From assembly GCA_017527825.1 (NCBI GenBank), contig JAFXPO010000031.1:25925-89924 (forward strand): a stretch of 64,000 bases of DNA. The letters run 5' to 3'. Source of the DNA: Oscillospiraceae bacterium (GTDB lineage: Bacteria > Bacillota > Clostridia > Oscillospirales > Oscillospiraceae). Both the position numbers and the translations under genes were made by a program. Shown one piece after another: positions 15,355-23,670 of the stretch (within the stretch, counting starts at the first letter, position 1; every line of letters begins with the position of its first letter). The notes under the pieces were generated by a model. It did no database searches and was not told the origin of the DNA. It worked only from the letters and a program-made list of their open reading frames with translations.

Positions 15355-17811
15355 ATGAAAAAGTTACTCGCTCTGGTTCTGGCTATGGTTATGACCCTCG
15401 GCCTCGCCACCGTCAGCGCCAGCGCCGCTTTCCCCGATGCGGATGACGTCAGCTTTGTTGAGGCTGTCGACGTCATGTCTGCTGTCGGCGTCTTCAAGGG
15501 CGACGACAACGGCAATTTCCTCCCCAAGGCGAACCTCACCCGTGAGGCTGCTGCCAAGCTGATCGCTTACCTCGATCTCGGTGAGACCACCGCTGAGGCT
15601 CTGCCCGCAGTCAAGGTCTTCGACGACGTCGCGGCTGATCGTTGGAGCGCCAAGTACATTGCTTACTGCGCGGACGCCGGTTACATCGCTGGCGACGGCA
15701 CCGGCAAGTTCCTCCCCACCGGCGAGCTGACCGGCTATGCCTTCGGCAAGATGCTCCTCTGCGTGCTCGGCTATGACGCCGACATTGAGGGCTTCACCGG
15801 CAACAACTGGACCATCGCTGTTGCGAAGCTCATGCAGTCCAACAAGCTCGCCAAGAGCGTTTCGGGCAATGCTTCCGCCACTCTGACCCGTGAGCAGGCT
15901 GCGCAGTATTGCTTCAACGCCCTGCACTGCGACATGGTCGGCTATGAGAGCAAGGGCACCAACGTCACCATCAACGGTGCTGTGATCGCCTCCGGCGCTT
16001 CCAAGGCTGACCCCGCCGATGCTGATTTCGTCGGCACCCTGAAGGCGAAGCTCTATGCCAACGACAAGAAGGAGTCCGACAAGAACGGTCTCTTCAAGAA
16101 GGAAGACACTGACGAGTTTGGTCGTCCCGCTTACACTTGGTACCTCGATGGTGATGATGTCGCCACCTACACCGAGTCCCCGGTTCTGACCTACACCGCT
16201 GAAGTCAAGGCAAGCGAGCTCTATGCTGACCTGAAGAAGCCTGTCAAGGCAGACAACACTGCCGCTACCTATACCCTCACGACGGACGGCAAGGCTGACG
16301 CCACTGCCATTCAGATCACCAAGGCGAACACCGCCACGACCATCGGCGGCAACGGCGCTCTGGTTGAGGTCTTTGAGACCAAAACCACCGGCGAGTACAA
16401 GGTCTTTGTCACCAACACCTATGTTGGCGAGATCAAGACTTGGACTGCTGCCAAGACCGACAAGCAGGGCGAGGTCACTGCCAAGGAGCACGTCACGCTG
16501 CTCAAGGCCGCCAGCGCCGAAGTCACCAACAAGTTTGAGACCACCGACTTCTCCAAGGATGATGAGAAGAGCGTTGTCTATTACACCATGGCGTGGGATG
16601 GCAAAGACGCGTATAAGATCCAGAGCATGACCATCGCTCCCAGCGTGGAAGCGAGCGTCAGCTCCGTCAAGGCTGGCACCAGCTTTGTCGCGGATGGCAC
16701 CACCTACAAGTTTGCTGAGAAGAGCGACTTCACCAACAACTACATCACTAGCAACGCGGAGGTTAAGTATGACAAGGACGCCAAGTACACCCTCTATCTC
16801 GACGCTTACGGCTATGTGCTGAGCGCTCAGAAGGTTACTGAGTCCACCACCACCGGCTACGCCATCGTCACCGCTGTTTCTCAGAATGGCGGCACTTGGA
16901 CCGACGACAGCGCCACCTATTCCGCCAAGATCGTCAAGGCGGACGGCACCACCGAGACCGTCGCTTGCGACAAGGCTTCCTACGATCTGATCAACACCAC
17001 CAATGACAAGAAGGCTACTCTGGTGAAGTACACTGTCAACAGCAAGGACGTCTACAGCTTCGCCACGACTCAGGCTGCGCTTGCTGATGCTGACGCGAAC
17101 TTCAAGGTTGAGCAGGGCAAGGCGAACATCACCAAGACCTCCTCTGCCAAGACTGTTGCCAACAGCAAGACCCTGTTCTTCATTGGTAAGACCAATGACA
17201 AGGTTGTGACTTGGACGGTTTACACTGGCATCGCCAGCGTTCCCTCCCTCACGGATGACGCCACCAAGACCAACTATGCTGAGTTGCTCGACGGCAGCGT
17301 CGCCAAGGCGATTGCGGTTCTCGACGGCAAGGCTGCCTCCGCTACCACCACCAGCGCTGACATCGCGTTCGTTCAGTACAAGAACGCCCCTGTGAACACG
17401 GATGCTCTCGGCACTTACCAGACCTATAACGCTGTTGTTGGCGGCAAGATCACTGAGGTCAACGTTAACAGCACGAAGGTTAGCGACTTGTTCAGCGGCA
17501 AGGACATCCTGGTTGCCAGCCTGACCTACACTGACGACCTGGTGACTGGTTCCTCCGACAACTACGCCAGCAAGGTCGCTGAGGGTGCCGGCGTTGTCAA
17601 GACCGACGCCTCCAACGGTATTGTCACCATCACCATCACGAAGACCAGCACCGACACTACCTACAGCATTGCTGAGGATGTGGCTGTGTTCGTTTCCGAC
17701 GCGAGCGAGGACACCATCGAGAGCGGCTCTGTTTCCGATCTGGTTGCGAGCTCCAACGTCCTGTTCATCACCACCGACGACGTGATCACCTTCATCGTTG
17801 TCACTGCCTAA
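15355..17811 (+). CDS. S-layer-homology (SLH) domain protein, probable abundant S-layer or surface protein
   Basis: 818 residues. A signal peptide (MKKLLALVLAMVMTLGLATVSASA) is followed by N-terminal SLH repeats at about residues 25-190 (FPDADDVSFVEAVDVMSAVGVFKG; FDDVAADRWSAKYIAYCADAGYIAGD; LTGYAFGKMLLCVLGY). SLH domains bind pyruvylated secondary cell-wall polysaccharide. The remaining ~620 residues are Thr/Ala/Lys/Asp-rich beta-type repeats with no recognised enzyme motif. Codon use is strikingly different from neighbours: nearly all codons end in C, T or the major synonymous base (GCT, ACC, AAG, GGC), as in highly expressed genes. Strong promoter, long leader and AAAGGAG RBS, plus an own terminator, support high monocistronic expression. 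Confidence 0.88.
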   Translation: MKKLLALVLAMVMTLGLATVSASAAFPDADDVSFVEAVDVMSAVGVFKGDDNGNFLPKANLTREAAAKLIAYLDLGETTAEALPAVKVFDDVAADRWSAKYIAYCADAGYIAGDGTGKFLPTGELTGYAFGKMLLCVLGYDADIEGFTGNNWTIAVAKLMQSNKLAKSVSGNASATLTREQAAQYCFNALHCDMVGYESKGTNVTINGAVIASGASKADPADADFVGTLKAKLYANDKKESDKNGLFKKEDTDEFGRPAYTWYLDGDDVATYTESPVLTYTAEVKASELYADLKKPVKADNTAATYTLTTDGKADATAIQITKANTATTIGGNGALVEVFETKTTGEYKVFVTNTYVGEIKTWTAAKTDKQGEVTAKEHVTLLKAASAEVTNKFETTDFSKDDEKSVVYYTMAWDGKDAYKIQSMTIAPSVEASVSSVKAGTSFVADGTTYKFAEKSDFTNNYITSNAEVKYDKDAKYTLYLDAYGYVLSAQKVTESTTTGYAIVTAVSQNGGTWTDDSATYSAKIVKADGTTETVACDKASYDLINTTNDKKATLVKYTVNSKDVYSFATTQAALADADANFKVEQGKANITKTSSAKTVANSKTLFFIGKTNDKVVTWTVYTGIASVPSLTDDATKTNYAELLDGSVAKAIAVLDGKAASATTTSADIAFVQYKNAPVNTDALGTYQTYNAVVGGKITEVNVNSTKVSDLFSGKDILVASLTYTDDLVTGSSDNYASKVAEGAGVVKTDASNGIVTITITKTSTDTTYSIAEDVAVFVSDASEDTIESGSVSDLVASSNVLFITTDDVITFIVVTA

Positions 17812-17845
17812 TTTACCCCCGCATAAAAACTGAATCACCTAAGTT

Positions 17846-17880
17846 CAAGCCCCGCTCGCAAGAGCGGGGCTTGTTTTTGT
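17846..17880 (+). terminator. Intrinsic terminator of the S-layer-like gene
   Basis: CAAGCCCCGCTC (17846-17857) / GAGCGGGGCTTG (17862-17873), 12-bp stem with a four-base loop, followed by TTTTTGT. Confidence 0.93.
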
Positions 17881-17953
17881 TCCGTCACTTGGTCGAGTGG
17901 CGGTTTTTCGTGCGTGTTACCGTGATCAATCATGCTTGTTCCATGGCGTCAAC

Positions 17954-17980
17954 AAAAAAGAGCCCGTGCGGGCTCTTTTC
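17954..17980 (-). terminator. Intrinsic terminator of the VWA-protein gene
   Basis: AAAAGAGCCCG / CGGGCTCTTTT, 11-bp stem with a two-base spacer; the A-run at 17954-17959 becomes a T-run on the minus strand. It overlaps the stop codon. Confidence 0.85.
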
Positions 17981-19178
17981 ACTTTGCCGCCAGCAGCTTT
18001 TTCATCGCCCGCTCCAGACCGGAGACCGACAGCGGGTACATGTCCACCACCTGCGCGATCTTGCCGTAGCTCTCGCCCCACAGTCCGCCCATCACGGGCG
18101 CGTCCTCCGGGTTCAGCCAGACAAGGTGCGGGTACTGCTCGCGGAAGCGCTTCAAATAGTCCATGCCGGAGTAGCGCTCCTCCTTGGTGCGCCAGTCGAA
18201 GCGCTTCTCCAGAAGCTCGTACATGTCCAGCATCGCGTCCCCCACAAAGATCACCTTGTACTCGCTGCCGAAGTTCCTGAGCACCCACTCCGTCGCCACC
18301 GAATGCTCCCGCCGCATCTGCGGCTGCGTGTACACCGACGGCGCAAGACAGTTGTGAAAATAGTAGACGTGCAGCTCCTTGAACTGGTTGTCGCGCTCCG
18401 CCGCCTGAAAGAGCATCGAGCAGAGATTGGCGTAATACTCCATCGACCCGCCGGAGTCCATCAGCATCAGCACCTTGACGGTGTTCTTCCGCGGACGCTT
18501 GTACCGCACGTCGAGGATGCCGCCCTTGTCGCCGGTCTTGCGGACGGTCTCGTCCACGTCGAACTCGGTTTTCTCGCCCAGCGCACGGGAGGAATACTGC
18601 CGCAGCAGGCGAAACGCCATCTGAAACTGGCGAATGTCCAGCGTGTTGTCCTTGCGGAAGTCGCGGTAGTGCCGCTCGCCCGCCACCTTGAACGCCCGCC
18701 GGTACCGCCCCTGTCCGCCGACGCGCAAGCCCTCCGGCGTGTGTCCGCTGTGCCCGAACTCGGTGTAGCCCTGCGTCCCGATCCAGTAGTCGCCGCCGTT
18801 GTGCTCCTCCTTCTGCTCGCGCAGCCGCTCCTCAAACCGCTTGAGGATTTCCTCGATGCTCTTGCTCTCGTAATCCGTGGTGTTGAGGAACGCGCGGAAC
18901 TCGCGCATCACGTCCTCCGGCTTTTTCAGCCAGCGCAGCAGCTCCTCCGGGAGCTGTTCCTCCGGGAAGGGTACGGAGGCGAAGTATTCGAGAAACGCGC
19001 TGTCGAAGCGGTCATAGTCCGCCTCGCTGTGCACCAGCACCGCGCGGCACAGGTCGTAGAACCCCGTCAGCGAACAGTGGTGCAGATTCAGCGTCAGCGC
19101 CTCCGTGAGCGTCATCCACTCGCTGAGTGTCACCCGCAGCCCGCGGGCGCGGAGAAGATAGAAAAAACCGATAAACAT
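17979..19178 (-). CDS. VWA-domain protein of the CoxE-like/YehP type
   Basis: 399 residues. Residues ~1-220 are a helical region (MFIGFFYLLRARGLRVTLSEWM) shared by CoxE-like proteins. The C-terminal half is a von Willebrand A domain with the MIDAS start DSGGSM (KVLMLMDSGGSMEYYANL), a threonine/serine-poor second loop and VIFVGDAMLDMYELL as the third MIDAS strand. Such proteins usually pair with a MoxR-type AAA+ ATPase to insert cofactors or remodel complexes; no MoxR gene lies beside this one. The ATG at 19178 follows AAAGGAGCG; upstream in-frame codons lack an RBS. It is monocistronic here. Role: probably metal-dependent protein-protein interaction in assembly, target unknown. Confidence 0.8.
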   Translation of the reverse strand: MFIGFFYLLRARGLRVTLSEWMTLTEALTLNLHHCSLTGFYDLCRAVLVHSEADYDRFDSAFLEYFASVPFPEEQLPEELLRWLKKPEDVMREFRAFLNTTDYESKSIEEILKRFEERLREQKEEHNGGDYWIGTQGYTEFGHSGHTPEGLRVGGQGRYRRAFKVAGERHYRDFRKDNTLDIRQFQMAFRLLRQYSSRALGEKTEFDVDETVRKTGDKGGILDVRYKRPRKNTVKVLMLMDSGGSMEYYANLCSMLFQAAERDNQFKELHVYYFHNCLAPSVYTQPQMRREHSVATEWVLRNFGSEYKVIFVGDAMLDMYELLEKRFDWRTKEERYSGMDYLKRFREQYPHLVWLNPEDAPVMGGLWGESYGKIAQVVDMYPLSVSGLERAMKKLLAAK

Positions 19179-19220
19179 GCGCCGCTCCTTTCCGCCGTGG
19201 GCGCGTGATGGCAATATGGC

Positions 19221-19250
19221 AAGGAGGATGCCGGAATCGGCATCCTCCTT
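19221..19250 (-). terminator. Stem-loop after the aldehyde dehydrogenase gene, weak terminator
   Basis: AAGGAGGATGCC / GGCATCCTCCTT, 12-bp stem with a six-base loop, 22 bases downstream of the stop; no clear T-run on the minus strand. Confidence 0.5.
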
Positions 19251-19271
19251 ACCGAACAAGGGGGTTGTTAT

Positions 19272-20711
19272 TTACTCAACGTCCATGTCAGGCTGATAGA
19301 ACTCGCCAAACAGCGCCTCGTTGGAGGGCATATCCATCAGGATCGGACGGGCGACCCAGGTGGTGTTCATGTAGTGCTTGAGCGTGATGTTCTCGCTGAC
19401 GATGTTGCCGCCCCAGGTGCCGCAGCCCATGGAGGACGTCGGGGGCATGCCGTTCCACGCGGAACCGGAGTTGCCGCGGTTGTTCGGCTGACGAATCATG
19501 CAGCGGGAAACCGGCGCGGCAAGGCCGAGGCGGTTGATGTGGTCGTCGCTCCAGGAGTACAGGCCGCAGCTGTGACCCTTGCCGCCGACCTCGAAGATCG
19601 CGCGCATCATGTCCAGCGCGTTCTCGAACTCGCCCTCATACTTGAAGAGGGTCAGCAGTGTGGTGAGCTTCTCGGAGGAGAAGAAATGCTCCTTGCCGAT
19701 GCCTTCCATGCCGCCGCCGGTGACCGCGATGAACTTGCGGTCAGCGGGGATGCTGAAGCCAGCCTTCTCCGCCAGAGCCTGCGGGCTGATGGCAACAGTG
19801 TCGGGCAGACGGTGACCGGTCTCATCCCACATGACGAGCTTGATCTTCTCCGCCTCGTCGGCGCTCGCGAGGTACGCGCCCTCTTCCACCAGCGCCTTGA
19901 CGAAATCGTCATACACGGACTCGTGGACGACGAGGTTGCCGTCGCAGGAGCAGCCGGAGCCGAAGTCGGAGCACTTGGAAATGCGGGTGTTCATCGCCGC
20001 TTCCTTGATGTACTCAGGCTTGAGACCGGCGGTCTCGTCGACGATGACGGTGGCGTTGCCCGCGCCGGAACCGTAAGCGGGGACACCGGAGGAGTAAGCG
20101 GACTTGACCATCGGGCGGCCGCCGGTCGCCATGACCAGGTCGCACTTGGTCATCAGGTACTGGGACACGGAGATGCTCGGCTCGGTGATGACCTGAATGA
20201 TGTCGGGATCGGCGCCCTCGCGCTTCAGCGCCTCACGCATCAGGTTGACGCACTTGGCGGTGACCTTCGCCGCGCGCGGATGCGGGGAGCAGATGATGAC
20301 GTCACGCGCCTTGATGGCGTAGATCGCCTGACCGGCGGGAGTGAGGCAGGGGTTGGTCGTGGGGACCAGCACGCCGATGACGCCCACGGGCTTGGCATAC
20401 TTCACGAGACCCTTTTCGGGGATCGTCTCGATGACACCCACGGAGGGATGGCGCAGGCACTCACGGAGGATCAGCTTGAGCTTGTTGCGCTTGTTACGCT
20501 TGGTGACCTTGTCGCCGAGACGGGTCTCGTCGACGGCCTCGTCGGAGAGGTTGCCCCAGATCTTGAGGGGATAGACGGCGGCGCAGACAGCCTGGCACAG
20601 GCGGTCGACGGTCGCCTGATCGTAGGTCTCGATGACCTTGGCGGCCTTGCGCGCCTTGACGACCATCTCATCGATCATTTGCATCTGTTCGGGAGTGATT
20701 TCTTTAGCCAT
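19272..20711 (-). CDS. CoA-acylating aldehyde dehydrogenase (EutE/AdhE-N/sulfoacetaldehyde-dehydrogenase-like)
   Basis: 479 residues, cytosolic ALDH fold. NAD-binding region SGVPAYGSGAGNATVIVD (~208-225) and the catalytic region SDFGSGCSCDGNLVV, where C254 aligns with the nucleophile of AdhE/EutE enzymes. The C-terminal segment GCGTWGGNIVSENITLKHYMNTTWVARP is typical of acylating dehydrogenases of the sulfoacetaldehyde (SauS)/succinate-semialdehyde type, rather than of ethanol-forming AdhE, whose iron-ADH domain is absent. Such enzymes convert an aldehyde, CoA and NAD(P)+ to an acyl-CoA. The gene is divergent from a LysR regulator, likely its controller, and near an HMG-CoA-lyase-like gene. 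The real aldehyde is unknown. RBS: AAAGGAG. Confidence 0.82.
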   Translation of the reverse strand: MAKEITPEQMQMIDEMVVKARKAAKVIETYDQATVDRLCQAVCAAVYPLKIWGNLSDEAVDETRLGDKVTKRNKRNKLKLILRECLRHPSVGVIETIPEKGLVKYAKPVGVIGVLVPTTNPCLTPAGQAIYAIKARDVIICSPHPRAAKVTAKCVNLMREALKREGADPDIIQVITEPSISVSQYLMTKCDLVMATGGRPMVKSAYSSGVPAYGSGAGNATVIVDETAGLKPEYIKEAAMNTRISKCSDFGSGCSCDGNLVVHESVYDDFVKALVEEGAYLASADEAEKIKLVMWDETGHRLPDTVAISPQALAEKAGFSIPADRKFIAVTGGGMEGIGKEHFFSSEKLTTLLTLFKYEGEFENALDMMRAIFEVGGKGHSCGLYSWSDDHINRLGLAAPVSRCMIRQPNNRGNSGSAWNGMPPTSSMGCGTWGGNIVSENITLKHYMNTTWVARPILMDMPSNEALFGEFYQPDMDVE

Positions 20712-20749
20712 TATCGTGAACTCCTTTATCCATAAATTTGGTTGTTCAT

Positions 20750-20778
20750 AGTGTAACCGATGGGAGCGGGTTCGTCAA
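20750..20778 (-). promoter_or_regulatory. Promoter of the aldehyde dehydrogenase gene
   Basis: Minus strand TTGACG (20778-20773), 17-bp spacer, TACACT (20755-20750). Confidence 0.7.
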
Positions 20779-20822
20779 ATATCGGAATTGTGATTGTCCA
20801 TAGAAGCTGTCTATCAATTCGC

Positions 20823-20851
20823 TTGCATGTCGGCGGAGGATGCGATATAAT
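20823..20851 (+). promoter_or_regulatory. Promoter of the LysR regulator gene
   Basis: TTGCAT (20823-20828), 17-bp spacer, TATAAT (20846-20851). The two divergent promoters are back to back, as is usual for a LysR gene and its target. Confidence 0.75.
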
Positions 20852-20880
20852 GTTTTGCATTCAGAAAAGGGGGCGGTCGA

Positions 20881-21780
20881 GTGACACTTTCTCAGCTGCA
20901 ATACTTTCAGACGCTGGCACATGTGCTGCACTATACCCGCGCGGCGGAGGCGCTGCACATCGCGCAGCCCAGTCTGAGCTATTCCATCGGGGAACTGGAA
21001 AAGGAGTTGGGCGTCAAGCTCTTTGTCAAGGAGGACCGGCGGGTCAGCCTGACCATGTACGGCGAGCAGTTCCTGCCGTATGTGGAAACCGCGCTTGCCA
21101 CGCTGTCCGACGGTACGCAGGCGGTGCGCCAGCTCTCGGACGCGTCGTATCAGGTGGTCAAGCTGGGGTACTTCCACTCCATCTCCGCGTCCTTCATTCC
21201 GCAGGTGGTGGAGGCGCTGTACGGCATCGAGGAGAACAAAAAGCTGCGCTTCCAGTTCTCCGAGGCAAGCTCCGCCGACACGCTGAACCTCCTCAAAAGC
21301 GGCACGCTGGATCTGGCGTTCTGCATGCATCGGGACGAGTGGGTGGAGTCGGTGCCGGTGATGCGGCAACGGCTCTTCCTCGCCGTGCCGCGGGAGCATC
21401 CGCTCGCCGCGCGCAGCGAGGTCACCTTCGACGACTTTGCCGACGAGCCGATGGCGATGCTGGATCAGGCAAGCTCCCTGCGGGCAACGGTGGACCGCAT
21501 CTTCCTCCACTACGGCAGCAAGCGCGAGCCGAACACCATGTTCGTTGTCCACGAGTGCAACGCGGCGCTGCAATACGTCTCGCTGGGCTTTTGCGTGTCG
21601 ATCCTGCCGCAGGTGCCCGCCATGGGCAACGAAAAGGTCGTGGTGCTGCCCATCGCCGATCCCGACGGGGAATTCTCCCGCACGGTGTATTTTTCGTGGA
21701 TGAAAAACCGCCCGCTGTCCCCGGCGGTGAAGCGGGTGCGGAATTATATTGCGGAACACTACCGGCTCAGGGACCAATAG
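20881..21780 (+). CDS. LysR-family transcriptional regulator
   Basis: 299 residues. N-terminal winged helix-turn-helix (LSQLQYFQTLAHVLHYTRAAEALHIAQPSLSYSIGELEKELGVKLF, residues ~3-48) and a C-terminal periplasmic-binding-protein-like effector domain (~90-295). Start is GTG at 20881 behind AAGGGGGCGG; no better ATG is available. Divergent arrangement with the acylating aldehyde dehydrogenase suggests it controls that gene in response to a pathway intermediate. The HMG-CoA-lyase-like gene starts 92 bases downstream behind its own promoter and may also be a target. Confidence 0.93.
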   Translation: MTLSQLQYFQTLAHVLHYTRAAEALHIAQPSLSYSIGELEKELGVKLFVKEDRRVSLTMYGEQFLPYVETALATLSDGTQAVRQLSDASYQVVKLGYFHSISASFIPQVVEALYGIEENKKLRFQFSEASSADTLNLLKSGTLDLAFCMHRDEWVESVPVMRQRLFLAVPREHPLAARSEVTFDDFADEPMAMLDQASSLRATVDRIFLHYGSKREPNTMFVVHECNAALQYVSLGFCVSILPQVPAMGNEKVVVLPIADPDGEFSRTVYFSWMKNRPLSPAVKRVRNYIAEHYRLRDQ

Positions 21781-21810
21781 GGATTCTATCGCGCCATTGA
21801 ATACTTGTAT

Positions 21811-21840
21811 TTGCGCGGCGGGCGCGGCACTGTCTAATAT
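21811..21840 (+). promoter_or_regulatory. Candidate promoter of the HMG-CoA-lyase-like gene
   Basis: TTGCGC (21811-21816), 18-bp spacer, TAATAT (21835-21840). Confidence 0.5.
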
Positions 21841-21871
21841 ATAGAAAAGAACTATGAAAGGGGTATATCAC

Positions 21872-22798
21872 ATGAAACTTCCTTCTGCTGTTACCCTCTG
21901 CGAGGTGGGTCTTCGCGACGGCCTGCAAAACGAGAAAACCATTCTCTCCACCGAGGAAAAGGTGGAGCTGCTTCGGGGACTGATCGACGCGGGCTATCGC
22001 GTCATCGAGGTTGGTTCCTTCATGCACCCCAAGGCGGTGCCGCAGATGGCGGACACCGACGAGGTGTACAAGCGCATCGGCACGGTGCCGGAGGGCGTGG
22101 AGCTGCGCGCGCTGATCCCCAACCTGCGCGGCGTGCAGCGCGCCATCGACTGCGGCTGTAAGAAGGTCAAGCTCAACGTCTCCGCCAGCCGCATGCACAA
22201 CCTCAAGAACCTCAACATGACGCCGGAGCAGAGCGTCGCGGGCTTCGCGGGCTGTGTCGAGGCGGCGACCGCCAACGGCATCGCCATCTCCGGCTCGATC
22301 TCCATGCCCTTTGCCTCTCCGTGGGAGGGACGCACCCCCGTGGAGGATGTGGACGCCATCATTGAGGCGTACCTCAAGGTCGGCATCCACGAAATCAGCC
22401 TCTCCGACGCCTCCGGCATGGCGGTACCGAATCAGGTCAGCGAGCTGTGCACCCATGTACAGGAGAAGTATCCCGAAGCGACGTGGTGGCTTCACTTCCA
22501 CAACACCCGCGGCATGGCGATGGCAAACATCATCGCCGCCATGGAGGTGGGCATGACGCAGTTTGACAGCTCGTTCGGCGGGCTGGGCGGCTGCCCGTTT
22601 GTCCCCGGCGCGGCGGGCAACATCTCCTCTGAGGACGTCATCCACATGTGCGACGAGATGGGCGTGGAGACCGGCGTGGACGTAGTCAAGGTCATGGCGC
22701 TCTCCCGTCGCCTGCGCGACCTGCTGGATCATAATTTGGAGAGCTATGTCCTGCGGGCGGGTCGCTCCAGCGACCTGATCGCGGCGAAGGCGGAGTAA
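21872..22798 (+). CDS. Hydroxymethylglutaryl-CoA lyase-like enzyme (DRE-TIM metallolyase)
   Basis: 308 residues, one (beta/alpha)8 DRE-TIM barrel. Landmarks: EVGLRDGLQNEKTILSTEEKV (active-site Arg/Asp), NVSASRMHNLKNLNMT, WWLHFHNTRGMAMAN (metal-binding HxH) and the flexible catalytic loop LGGCPFVPGAAGNISSED with the Gly-Gly-Cys conserved in HMG-CoA lyases. The enzyme would cleave a 3-hydroxy-3-methyl-acyl-CoA to acetyl-CoA plus a keto acid; relatives act on similar 3-hydroxyacyl-CoAs. The ATG at 21872 follows GAAAGGGG; an ATG at 21854 would place the RBS inside the gene. The next gene begins one base after the stop, so they share a message. Confidence 0.85.
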   Translation: MKLPSAVTLCEVGLRDGLQNEKTILSTEEKVELLRGLIDAGYRVIEVGSFMHPKAVPQMADTDEVYKRIGTVPEGVELRALIPNLRGVQRAIDCGCKKVKLNVSASRMHNLKNLNMTPEQSVAGFAGCVEAATANGIAISGSISMPFASPWEGRTPVEDVDAIIEAYLKVGIHEISLSDASGMAVPNQVSELCTHVQEKYPEATWWLHFHNTRGMAMANIIAAMEVGMTQFDSSFGGLGGCPFVPGAAGNISSEDVIHMCDEMGVETGVDVVKVMALSRRLRDLLDHNLESYVLRAGRSSDLIAAKAE

Positions 22799-22799
22799 G

Positions 22800-23513
22800 A
22801 TGCTGCTGCGGGATATCGAGCTCAACACCGTGCCGCCCATCGGCGCGGAAACAAGCCTGCGCCGCGCCTGGCAGATCATGCGCGACGAGAGCGTGACGAC
22901 GCTGTGCGTGGAGCATGCCGACGGTACGCTGGCGGGCATGGTCACGCTCAAGGACGTGTCCGCGGCGGTGCTGGATGGACAGGACGCACACGTCCTCGCC
23001 AACACCCGCACGCTCTACAGCAATGTGGTGAGCGCGCTGGACGGCGCGATCATCTCCGGCGACCCGGTCGGAAAGGCGGTGGAGGGGCGCATTGTGGTCG
23101 GCGCGGGCAGCGCCGAGCAGATGGAACGCGCCATTCACGCGGGTGATATTGTGGTGGTCAGCAGCCGCAGCGAGGGTCAGCTCACCGCGCTGGAAGCGGA
23201 CGCGGGCTGCCTTGTGGTCTGCACGGGCGTGGAGGTGTCCAAAGGCATTTTGCGCGTGGCGCGGGAAAAGGGCTGCCTGATTGTCAGCACGCCCCACAAC
23301 GTCTACGCCACGGCGCAGATTCTGCCGCAGGCGGTGCCGGTGCGCTGCTGCATGCGCAGCGAAGAGCTGCTGACCTTCACGCTGGACACGCCGCTGGATG
23401 AGGCGGCGCGCACGATCCGCGCGGTGCGGCACCGCTACTTCCCGGTGCTGGACGGGGACGGACGCTGCGCGGGGATGCTGTCCCACAGGAATCTGCTCAG
23501 CCAATTCCGTTAG
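22800..23513 (+). CDS. Stand-alone CBS-DRTGG-CBS regulatory protein
   Basis: 237 residues. Residues ~5-60 are a first CBS half (AETSLRRAWQIMRDESVTTLCV; GTLAGMVTLKDVS), ~75-180 a DRTGG domain (GRIVVGAGS, AGCLVVCTGVEVSKGIL, GCLIVSTPHNVYATAQIL) and ~185-237 a second CBS segment (RHRYFPVLDGDGRCAGMLSHRNLL). The order and wording match the regulatory insert of CBS-type manganese family II pyrophosphatases, which binds adenine nucleotides or diadenosine polyphosphates; the flanking catalytic DHH and DHHA2 domains are absent. It is therefore likely an adenine-nucleotide sensor without its own enzyme. It overlaps functionally with the HMG-CoA-lyase-like gene, one base upstream. Partner unknown. Confidence 0.8.
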   Translation: MLLRDIELNTVPPIGAETSLRRAWQIMRDESVTTLCVEHADGTLAGMVTLKDVSAAVLDGQDAHVLANTRTLYSNVVSALDGAIISGDPVGKAVEGRIVVGAGSAEQMERAIHAGDIVVVSSRSEGQLTALEADAGCLVVCTGVEVSKGILRVAREKGCLIVSTPHNVYATAQILPQAVPVRCCMRSEELLTFTLDTPLDEAARTIRAVRHRYFPVLDGDGRCAGMLSHRNLLSQFR

Positions 23514-23543
23514 AAACACCCCGCGGTACAAAGCGAATCGTTG

Positions 23544-23584
23544 AAACACCCTCCTGTCGGAATGGACCGCGGGAGGGTGTTTTC
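23544..23584 (+). terminator. Intrinsic terminator
   Basis: AAACACCCTCC (23544-23554) / GGAGGGTGTTT (23572-23582) with a 17-base loop and T-run. Confidence 0.8.
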
Positions 23585-23613
23585 ATGTGCCTTCTGATTT
23601 TGTCATGTTTTCG

Positions 23614-23642
23614 TTGACTTCGCGCGGAAAAAAGGATATGAT
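23614..23642 (+). promoter_or_regulatory. Promoter of the transketolase operon
   Basis: TTGACT (23614-23619), 17-bp spacer, TATGAT (23637-23642), 28 bases before the start codon. Confidence 0.85.
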
Positions 23643-23670
23643 TTTCTTATCTGAAAAGGAGGAAGATCGC

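Noticed and set aside
15364..17838. An 824-codon open frame on the minus strand opposite the SLH gene
   Set aside because: It is an effect of the strongly biased codon use of the SLH gene. The protein has no domain, signal peptide or RBS, while the plus-strand frame has all of these.
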